The position numbers and the translations under genes are program-made. The notes under the pieces were generated by a model that did no database searches, was not told the DNA's origin, and saw nothing but the letters and a program-made list of their open reading frames with translations. 64,000 bases of DNA from a virus. The stretch is taken from the IMG/VR virus record IMGVR_UViG_3300036398_002892, positions 31,647 to 95,646 of that record; one strand, given 5' to 3'. This document shows positions 1 to 8,200 of the stretch, piece by piece. Numbering within the stretch: the stretch's first letter is position 1; each line of letters starts with the position of its first letter.

Positions 1-323
1 ATCACGTTGAGAATAAACCAAGTGAGAAAAGAATTAAAGAAATTTTATTATCAGCGTTAGAGATTGAAAAAGAATTTATTACTGAATCTATACCAGTATC
101 TTTAATTGGTATGAACTCAAACTTGATGAAACAATATCTTGAATTTGTGACTGATGGTTTATTAGTTAAATTTGGATGTAAAAAACAATTTAACGTAGAA
201 CAACCATTTAAGTTTATGGAACAAATTGCTGTTGAAACAAAGGGTAACTTCTTTGAATCAAGAACTATGGAGTACCAAAAAGCTAAATTGGGTGAGTCAT
301 TAACATTTACTGAAGATTTTTAA
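1..323 (+). CDS. nrdB: ribonucleotide reductase small subunit (NrdB), C-terminal part
   Basis: The frame is open from the left edge, so the gene starts outside the window. The internal ATG at 111 is not its start, because coding sequence continues upstream through [18 protein letters not shown]. This is the last ~106 residues of the class I beta subunit, which holds the di-metal/radical centre and supplies the radical to NrdA. NrdB-typical features are the 'GMN...[10 protein letters not shown]' helix, the NFFE..xxEYQ segment and an acidic, Phe-rich tail (TFTEDF) of the kind that docks on the large subunit. It ends 1 nt before nrdA, so the two are co-transcribed in the order B-A. Confidence 0.9.
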   Translation, partial: HVENKPSEKRIKEILLSALEIEKEFITESIPVSLIGMNSNLMKQYLEFVTDGLLVKFGCKKQFNVEQPFKFMEQIAVETKGNFFESRTMEYQKAKLGESLTFTEDF

Positions 324-324
324 T

Positions 325-2739
325 ATGATGTCATTAAAGATAAAAAAAAGAGGGGGGGACGAAGTTTCGTTCAACCCCCAAAAAATTTATAATAGAGTTA
401 AACGAGCAGCAAGAGGATTAAACGTAAATGCTGATGAGGTATTCATTAAGGTGATAACTTCAGTTCCAACAGAGGGTGTTATTACAACCAAAGAGTTGGA
501 TAAGTTAGTTTACGAGATTGCGGCGGCATACACCGGAAGTCATCATGACTACTCAAGATTAGCGTCTTCAGTAGCAATTTCTGCGTACCACAAAGAAACT
601 GATGATAGTTTTTGTAACACAATGCACACATTACACGTTGATGGTATTATTAATGATAAGTTAATGGAAACTATTGAAAAATATGGTCCTGAAAATATTG
701 ATTCTGTAATTAATCACGAGAATGATTACAATTTTGATTATTTTGCATGGAAATCATTACAAGAAATGTATTTGTTAAAAACTCCGGAAGGTAGAGTAAT
801 TGAAAGACCACAACATATGTATATGAGGGTGGCTTTATGGGTTACTAAATCATTTGAACAAGCGGTTGAGTATTACCAATCATTGTCAAACCAACTTATT
901 TCCCCGGCAACACCAATTATGATTAATGCGGGGACTAAAACACCTCAACTAGCGTCTTGTGTATTGAAATACAATCACGGGGACTCAAGAGAAGGTTTAT
1001 TACAAACATTAAATGATATTTCAACGTACTCTTCGGATGCTGCGGGAATTGGTTTATGTATGTCTAACATTCGTAGTAAAGAAAGTCGTATTAACTCATC
1101 AGGAGGATTTGCGGGTGGTTTATTGAAATACCTTAAAATAGTTAACGAATCATTACGTTTCTTTAATCAACAAGGAAGAAGACCGGGAAGTGCAGCTATC
1201 TACATTGAACCTTGGCATAAGGACATCATTGATTTACTTGAGATTAAAAAGAACACGGGTGCTGAAGAGATGAGAGCGAGAGATTTGTTTACATCAATAT
1301 GGTTACCGGACAACTTTATGGAGGCGGTTAAGAATAATTCTGATTGGTACTTATTCTGTCCTAACGACATTAAAAAGGCGGGTATCAAACCATTACAGGA
1401 AACTTATGGTGAAGAATACGAACATAGTTATAACAGAGCAGTTGAACTAGGTCTTGGTAAAAAAGTAAAGGCACAAACAATTTGGAATAAAATTATAGAA
1501 TCTCAAGTTGAAACCGGAGTTCCTTACTTATGTTCAAAAGATAGTGCGAACAGAAAAACAAACCATCAAAACATTGGGGTGATTAAACAATCTAACCTAT
1601 GTAATGAGATTTACCAATATACTGATGAGAACACTACTGCAATCTGTACTTTATCATCTATGGTATTGAAAAACTTTATTATTAAAGGTGAGTTCGACTT
1701 CAAATTACTTTATAATGAGGTTAGAAAGGTTGTTAGAGCACTTAACAAAGTTGTTGACATTAATAGTTACTCAACTGAACAAGGTAGAAAAGGTGGTTTA
1801 GAACAAAGAGCGATAGCTATCGGAACTCAAGGACTTGCTGACGTATTCTATTTAATGGATTACATCTTCACATCTGAAGAAGCTCGACAATTAAATAAAG
1901 AGATTTTTGAAACCATATACTTTGCGGCAATCACCGAGAGTATGGAATTATGTAAATCAGGTGAATATAAACCATACAAATTCTTTAAAGGGTCACCAAT
2001 GTCAAAAGGTATATTCCAATTTGATATGTGGGGGTTAGATTACGAAGGATTAGGTAGAATGTGGGATTGGGACTCACTTAAGTTAGAAGTATCCAACCAC
2101 GGGGTTTGTAACTCGTTATTCACGGCTCAGATGCCGGTTGCATCTTCTGCTAAGATTACAGGTTCATTTGAAATGACAGAACCGGCTCACTCGGCATTAT
2201 TTAATCGTCGTGTAGTTGGGGGTGAAATCTTAATTGTTAATAAATACTTAATTAATGATTTTGAAAAAATTGGTATTTGGTCTGAAGATTTGAAAAATGA
2301 GATTATAATGAATGAGGGTTCAATTCAAAACATTAACTTTAATCATTATCTTGATGTTGAAGATAAAAACTACAACAAGAAAGTTAAGAGAATTGAACAT
2401 TTAATTCCAAAATACAAAACAATTTGGGAAATATCTCAAAGAGAACTTATTGATATGGCTGCTGACAGAGCACCATTCATTGACCAATCACAATCAATGA
2501 ATATCTATATGTCTAACCCAACATTATCAAAGATTTCATCATCACACTTCCATTCTTGGGGTAAAGGATTAAAAACTCTTTGTTATTATGTTAGAACTAA
2601 AGCAATATCAACCGGAGCAAAACATTTGGCTGTGGATATTTCAAAAGTGGGTCAACCAAAACCTATTGAAAAACCAACCGTTGAAATAAATCAAAAACCA
2701 AAAGACAGTGAATTTGAGTGTTTTGGGTGTGGTTCTTAA
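325..2739 (+). CDS. nrdA: ribonucleotide reductase large subunit (NrdA)
   Basis: This 804-residue class Ia alpha subunit reduces ribonucleoside diphosphates to deoxy forms for phage DNA synthesis. An ATP-cone regulatory domain occupies the first ~95 residues (KRGGDEVSFNPQKIYNRVKR). The catalytic barrel follows, with SCVLKYNHGDS, the NLCNEI..CTLSS active-site region and the late YMSNPTLSKISSSHFHSWGKGL segment. The C-terminus ends ECFGCGS, a CxxC pair of the type that re-reduces the active site. Two adjacent ATGs (325 and 328) are possible starts. Length and domain order are normal for the family. A strong terminator follows, which closes the nrd operon. Thioredoxin and glutaredoxin genes that could supply electrons lie at 62683-63283. 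Confidence 0.96.
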   Translation: MMSLKIKKRGGDEVSFNPQKIYNRVKRAARGLNVNADEVFIKVITSVPTEGVITTKELDKLVYEIAAAYTGSHHDYSRLASSVAISAYHKETDDSFCNTMHTLHVDGIINDKLMETIEKYGPENIDSVINHENDYNFDYFAWKSLQEMYLLKTPEGRVIERPQHMYMRVALWVTKSFEQAVEYYQSLSNQLISPATPIMINAGTKTPQLASCVLKYNHGDSREGLLQTLNDISTYSSDAAGIGLCMSNIRSKESRINSSGGFAGGLLKYLKIVNESLRFFNQQGRRPGSAAIYIEPWHKDIIDLLEIKKNTGAEEMRARDLFTSIWLPDNFMEAVKNNSDWYLFCPNDIKKAGIKPLQETYGEEYEHSYNRAVELGLGKKVKAQTIWNKIIESQVETGVPYLCSKDSANRKTNHQNIGVIKQSNLCNEIYQYTDENTTAICTLSSMVLKNFIIKGEFDFKLLYNEVRKVVRALNKVVDINSYSTEQGRKGGLEQRAIAIGTQGLADVFYLMDYIFTSEEARQLNKEIFETIYFAAITESMELCKSGEYKPYKFFKGSPMSKGIFQFDMWGLDYEGLGRMWDWDSLKLEVSNHGVCNSLFTAQMPVASSAKITGSFEMTEPAHSALFNRRVVGGEILIVNKYLINDFEKIGIWSEDLKNEIIMNEGSIQNINFNHYLDVEDKNYNKKVKRIEHLIPKYKTIWEISQRELIDMAADRAPFIDQSQSMNIYMSNPTLSKISSSHFHSWGKGLKTLCYYVRTKAISTGAKHLAVDISKVGQPKPIEKPTVEINQKPKDSEFECFGCGS

Positions 2740-2754
2740 TAGAAATAAATATTA

Positions 2755-2780
2755 ATCACGACTTTGGTCGTGATTTTTTA
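2755..2780 (+). terminator. Rho-independent terminator after nrdA
   Basis: A perfect 8-bp inverted repeat, ATCACGAC / GTCGTGAT, with a TTTG loop is followed by a run of T. It lies between the nrdA stop and the baseplate genes and separates nucleotide metabolism from the structural operon. Confidence 0.85.
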
Positions 2781-2788
2781 TTTTACTC

Positions 2789-2823
2789 TATTTATAAGAA
2801 ATAATTACGACACTATATTTATA
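2789..2823 (+). promoter_or_regulatory. two TATTTATA elements (candidate late promoter)
   Basis: TATTTATA occurs at 2789-2796 and again at 2816-2823, directly after the nrdA terminator and before the gp25 start at 2827. The first copy is 30 nt from the ATG and the second 3 nt. The same octamer or TATTTATT heads several other structural units here. That it is a phage promoter is inferred from position and recurrence. Confidence 0.5.
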
Positions 2824-2826
2824 GAT

Positions 2827-3285
2827 ATGGCAGATGGAAAAACATATGGTATTAATTTCCCTTTTAGGGATTCTTATGATGGAAAGTATTTAGACCTTTC
2901 CACAGATAGTACTGAAGAAACAAGAACGGACTTAATACATTTATTATTAACTAGAAAAGGAAGTAGATATTTTTTACCCGATTTTGGTACAAGATTGTAT
3001 GAATTTATTTTTGAACCATTAGATGGTCCTACATTTTCAGATATTGATGCTGAAATTAGAGATGCTGTTGAAGAATACATACCGGGAATAACAATTAAAA
3101 ATATAAGTATTACTGCGGCATCAGATGGTGAGGAAGATAAAGGTACTTATGTTGACCAATATGATACACGTGTTTTTAGAGTACCGGGTATTGGAACTAA
3201 AGAACACACTGCGAAAGTAAAAATAGATTATCAAATAAATAATGACGTGTTTAACGCTAGTGATTTTGTAATCCTAAATATTTAA
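2827..3285 (+). CDS. 25: baseplate wedge protein, gp25-like
   Basis: This 152-residue protein has the gp25/IraD-like fold signature. The N-terminal half reads LLLTRKGSRYFLPDFGTRL, followed by YEFIFEPLDGPTFSDIDAEI, the family's typical 'G.r...p.fG..l...lfep......' pattern. In contractile tails gp25 is the small wedge subunit that contacts the sheath and gp6. The frame is open upstream to 2764, but the extra residues come from the terminator and leader, so I chose ATG 2827. It lies 5 nt before the gp6-like gene, an arrangement expected for interacting wedge proteins. Confidence 0.88.
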   Translation: MADGKTYGINFPFRDSYDGKYLDLSTDSTEETRTDLIHLLLTRKGSRYFLPDFGTRLYEFIFEPLDGPTFSDIDAEIRDAVEEYIPGITIKNISITAASDGEEDKGTYVDQYDTRVFRVPGIGTKEHTAKVKIDYQINNDVFNASDFVILNI

Positions 3286-3290
3286 AGAAT

Positions 3291-5129
3291 ATGGCAAATA
3301 AAAAAATATCGTATACTACGAGAGATTTTCAATCAATTAGAACTGAGTTAATAAACTTTACAAGAACTTATTATCCGGATTTAGTTGACAATTTTAATGA
3401 TGCAAGTGTGTTCTCTGTATTATTAGACCTAAACGCTGCGGTTACCGACAACCTTCAATTCAACATAGATAGAAGTATTCAAGAGACGGTATTACAGTAT
3501 GCTCAACAAAGGTCATCAGTATTTAACATTGCCAAAACTTATGGGTTAAAAGTTCCGGGTCAAAGACCGTCAGTAGCTTTAGTTGATTTTTCAATTACTG
3601 TACCGGCTTTTGGTGATAAAGAGGATTTAAGATATTGTGGTATTTTACGTAGAGGTTCTCAAGTAAGTGGTGCTGGTCAAGTATTTGAAACTGTTTATGA
3701 TATTGATTTTTCATCACCATCAAATGCGGATGGGTTTCCTAATAGATTAAAAATTCCAAATTTTGATTCAAACAATAAGTTATTAAATTATACTATTGTA
3801 AAACGTGAGACCATTGTTAACGGTATTACTAAAGTTTTCAAGAGAGTTATTACTGCTAATGACGTAAGACCATTTTTTGAAATATTTTTACCTGAAAAGA
3901 CCGTATTAGGTGTAACAAGTGTGTTATTGAAAGATGGTACTCAATATGCCAATGTACCTTCAAATCAAGAATTTTTAGGTGTTGATAATAGATGGTTTGA
4001 AGTTCAAGCTTTAGCTCAAGATAGAGTTTTTATTGAAGACCCAACAAAAGTTTCTGACAACCCCGGGATTAAAGTAGGTAGATATGTAAATACTGCCACT
4101 AAATTTATTACGGAATTTACACCTGAAGGGTTCTTTAAAATGACCTTTGGTGGAGGTAGTCAATCTGCTGACGAACAATTAAGAGAATTTGCTCGAGATG
4201 GTAAACCATTAAATTTATACAAATATTCTAATAACTTTGCGTTAGGTAGCACTTTAAAACCTAATTCAACCCTATTCGTTCAATATAGGATTGGTGGTGG
4301 TACAGGAAGTAATTTAGGTGTTGGAGTTATTACACAAATTGGAACAGTTTCATTCTTTGTAAATGGTCCGTCTGAATCTGTTAATACTACAGTTGTTAAT
4401 TCATTAAGATGTAACAACGTAACAGCGGCTATAGGTGGGGCAAATTATCCAACAACAGAAGAAGTTAGGAATTTAGTATCGTATAACTTTACGGCTCAAA
4501 ACAGAGCAGTTACTGTAAATGATTATGAATCAATTATTAGAACAATGCCATCACAATTTGGTGCACCGGCTAAAGTTGCAATAACTGAAGAAAACAATAA
4601 AATTAAAGTTCAAATGTTATCATATGATGAGACCGGTAGATTAACCGAGATAGTTTCAAACACATTAAAAAATAATGTGGCGAATTATCTATCAAATTAC
4701 CGTATGATTAATGATTATGTATCAATTGAAAGTGCAAATGTTATTGACTTAGCTATAAATGTTGATGTTGTGTTAGATAATTCACAAAATCAAGGTTCAA
4801 TTATTTCTCAAGTAATTAATATAATCACAGATTATTTTGACCCGACAAACCAAGAAATGGGTGAAAATGTTAATGTATCGGAATTAAGAAGATTAGTTCA
4901 AAGTGAAAATGGTATTATTTCCGTTTCTGATATGACATTTTTTAATAAAGTTGGTGGTCAATATTCTTCATCTCAAACATCTCAAAGATATATCGATTCG
5001 GAAACAAAACAAATTGAATTAGTTGATGATACAATTTTTGCCGAACCAAGACAAGTGTATCAAGTTAGATATCCAAACAAAGATATCAATGTGAGAGTTA
5101 AAAATATTAAAACGGTTAATTTCTCTTAG
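3291..5129 (+). CDS. 6: baseplate wedge protein, gp6/gpJ-like
   Basis: This 612-residue protein belongs to the baseplate J / T4 gp6 family, which forms the wedge ring that opens on sheath contraction. The start is typical: YTTRDFQSIRTELINFTRTY, then a DASVFSVLLDLNAAVTDNL segment, as in gp6-like proteins of cyanophages and jumbo phages. The middle has beta-rich 'GGGSQSADEQLREFARDGKP' and 'GGGTGSNLGVGVI' loops. Then comes the NFTAQNRAVTVNDYESIIR segment conserved in J proteins. Its place next to gp25 supports the assignment. No defect is visible. Confidence 0.88.
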   Translation: MANKKISYTTRDFQSIRTELINFTRTYYPDLVDNFNDASVFSVLLDLNAAVTDNLQFNIDRSIQETVLQYAQQRSSVFNIAKTYGLKVPGQRPSVALVDFSITVPAFGDKEDLRYCGILRRGSQVSGAGQVFETVYDIDFSSPSNADGFPNRLKIPNFDSNNKLLNYTIVKRETIVNGITKVFKRVITANDVRPFFEIFLPEKTVLGVTSVLLKDGTQYANVPSNQEFLGVDNRWFEVQALAQDRVFIEDPTKVSDNPGIKVGRYVNTATKFITEFTPEGFFKMTFGGGSQSADEQLREFARDGKPLNLYKYSNNFALGSTLKPNSTLFVQYRIGGGTGSNLGVGVITQIGTVSFFVNGPSESVNTTVVNSLRCNNVTAAIGGANYPTTEEVRNLVSYNFTAQNRAVTVNDYESIIRTMPSQFGAPAKVAITEENNKIKVQMLSYDETGRLTEIVSNTLKNNVANYLSNYRMINDYVSIESANVIDLAINVDVVLDNSQNQGSIISQVINIITDYFDPTNQEMGENVNVSELRRLVQSENGIISVSDMTFFNKVGGQYSSSQTSQRYIDSETKQIELVDDTIFAEPRQVYQVRYPNKDINVRVKNIKTVNFS

Positions 5130-5179
5130 CAATTTATTTTAAAATTTATTGAATTATCTTTTGAAAATAGTATATAAAC

Positions 5180-5187
5180 TATTTATT
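5180..5187 (+). promoter_or_regulatory. TATTTATT element upstream of giant baseplate gene
   Basis: TATTTATT ends 13 nt before the ATG at 5201, in a 71-nt gap (5130-5200) that otherwise holds only AT-rich sequence. The spacing matches other copies of this element at operon heads. A weak TATCTTTTG string at 5156-5164 has one T too many for the host-type consensus, and I did not call it. Confidence 0.45.
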
Positions 5188-5200
5188 AAAAAAGATTATT

Positions 5201-8200
5201 ATGTCCAATTCATTTAGAATACGTACAGAGCCGGGTGTTGACAAATCACTTAACGTCTTGATAGACCAAGAATTTGAGTATTTAGAAATATTATCTCTAA
5301 AATTATTACAAAGTCAAATATACACTAGACAATGCTCTGATTACGGGGTTATTGTTGGTAGGGTAAGTGTGAACAATGGTTTTGGTATTCCAAATGCTAA
5401 AGTTTCTGTGTTTATACCTTTAGACACAAATGACGAACTTAATCCGGTTACTTCTGATTTATATCCGTATAAAACATTAACAGATTTGAATGAAGATGGT
5501 TATAGATATAATCTACTACCATATGTTAAATCTCATAGTGGACATAATCCAACAGGAACTTTTTTTAATCGGGAGGATGTTTTAACCGACCCAACTTTAA
5601 TACAGGTATATGACAAATACTTCAAATACTCTACAGTAACAAACTCTAGCGGTGACTATATGATTTTTGGTGTACCAACCGGAAGTCAAACAGTTGTTGT
5701 TGATATTGACTTATCAGATATTGGGGAATTCTCATTATCACCCCAAGATTTGATAAGAATGGGTCTTGCAACGCCAGCTCAAGTTGCGGGTATAAATTTT
5801 AAATCTTCTACAAATTTAAATTCGTTACCTCAAATTATTAATTTTAATAGAACTATTGAGGTTGAGCCGTTATGGGGTCAACCTGAAATATGTAATTTGG
5901 GTATAACAAGAACTGATTTTGATTTATCTAAAGAATCCGGTATTGATATTAGACCAACATCCATCTTTATGGGTTCGATTGTTTCAAGTAACGATGACGA
6001 AGCCCTTCCAAGAAATTGTAAACCCCGACTTAAATCCGGTTCACAATGTACTTTAGTGACCGGTCCGGGAGAAATATTGGCTATAAGACAAACTATTTTT
6101 TTAGACGCTCAAGGTAAACCAATTTTAGAGACAGTGGATTTAGAAGAGGGTGGTCAAGTTATTGATGATAATGGTGCGTGGTTAGTAGATGTCCCAATGA
6201 ATTTGGATTATTTAATAACTAATGAGTTTGGTGAACAAGTTATATCTGATGACCCTAAAAAAGGTATTCCAACTAAAGGTAAATATCGTTTCAAAGTTAA
6301 ATGGAATCAATCACCATCAATATCAGAACCTGTTAGAAGAGGGTATTTTTTAGTACCAAATGTTAAAGAACATGGTTGGACTAATAGTGGTTCAAACCCA
6401 AACGCAACACTTAAAAAAAAGTCATACGCGTTTAGTTTAGATTGGGATGATTATGTTGATTTTCAATCGGCAATAGATTGTACAGATACGTTTTATTTAA
6501 TGCAATATAATAAAGTTTATACTGTCTCTCAATTAGTTGACCAATATAGAAAAGGTTATTTAAATACACAATTTATAGGTATTAAAAATATTTTAGATGA
6601 ATCTTGTGAAAGTGAAAATAACAAGTTCCCAACAAATGATGGTGTTTTTAGGTTTGACTTAATTTATTTTTTATTTTGGATTATGTTATTTTTATTCAGA
6701 CCGGTTTTTATATCATTAATACCTGTTATTCATATTCTTTGGTTTGTTCTTAAAATTTTAGCATTACTTTTAACAGTGATTATCGCTATTATTATGACAG
6801 TTGTTATTTTAATTTGTAATATTTTATATGGTATTGTAAGTGTTTTGGCTAATTTACCTAATTGGTTAGGTGGTAAAACATTTAAAAAATGGAAAGATAA
6901 ATTGGATTGTCCTACTTTTGCGGATTTAAATAAAATGATAAAGGATATTAATGAATTTCCTGATAAATTAAAAAACATTAAAATACCTAATTTATCATAT
7001 CCTGAATGTTCATTTTGTGATTGTGGGGATAACAGTAATTTACCTAAAGATGAACCGGGTGTGGAACAGTTAGCGGTAGATACTGAAGATGTTACACAAT
7101 ATGAAGGGGTTGGTACGTCGTTACTAACACCATTTCAAATTTCTTCACAATATGGTAATAAACCTAGCTATTCAGGAACATCAGGTAACCCTGGTATTTA
7201 TAGCTCAGATTCTAACTATCAGTTTATGTTTGCGGGGCAATCTTTAGGGTTTACTGAACAGGAAACTTTAACGGTTTCTACTAGAGTACCTGAAATGGTG
7301 ATATCTACAAATAATGATGAGAATACCGCGGCTAGTGGTACATCAGAACCTGATTCACCAGAGTTTGCATATTTCACATCAAGTTTAACTATACCTGAAA
7401 GATTAAATTTATTTAACACCAAGGCAAAATATTTTAATGAAAGTCCTAGTAATCCGGGAGGTGGTGTTAATAGAATTAAAGTAACATTTCAACCGAATTT
7501 GAATAATCCATTAACTAAATTTCACTATGATAATGTAATCGCGATTGTTTGTACACCAAATGCTACTAATTTAGAACCTGGTACCATGTTGTCTTTCCAA
7601 GATTTTGCACTATCAAAAGATAAAAATGTTATTAATACCGGAACAACATTAAATGAGTATGGTACAAATACCATTACAGGTACGACAATAAATAGTGGGT
7701 CAACAACTAATCCCGGAACAATAAAAATTAACTATGCGAATCCGAATGGTTCGGGTAATATGCCTACAGAGGTAGAATATCAAATTGTTACTTTTTCAGG
7801 TGACCCTAAATATGCTAGATTCCCTATGGATGTTGAATATTTTCAAGTTATTACAGGTATGACTTATTCTGAATATAGCGGAATGTGTAATAGTAACACG
7901 GCTTCATCACCTAATGATTGGAATAGTAATAATTCATTTAATAATAGGTTTTTAAGTAACGATATGAGATTTTATCGTATAACTCAATTTCAAACTGATG
8001 ATACAGTAAGTGGGTTTCCTTGTGGTAGACCATTATCTTGGGATACTACTGAAAGGTTTTTTTCTCCTGTCGAGTATTATAAATCAATTGAGAAACAAAG
8101 AGTCATATTTTTAGTTAGAGGTGTTGACCCTAATTCATCTAGAACTAAAGTTCAATATGATTTAAGTCGATTATTTGGTTATAATTTTGGTAATTCATCA

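Noticed and set aside
2764-2826. Upstream extension of the gp25-like frame
   Set aside because: It reads through the terminator and the TATTTATA elements. The conserved domain begins after ATG 2827.
5156-5164. TATCTTTTG as a host-type promoter before the giant baseplate gene
   Set aside because: It has one extra T relative to TAnnTTTG, and the gene belongs with the TATTTATW class.
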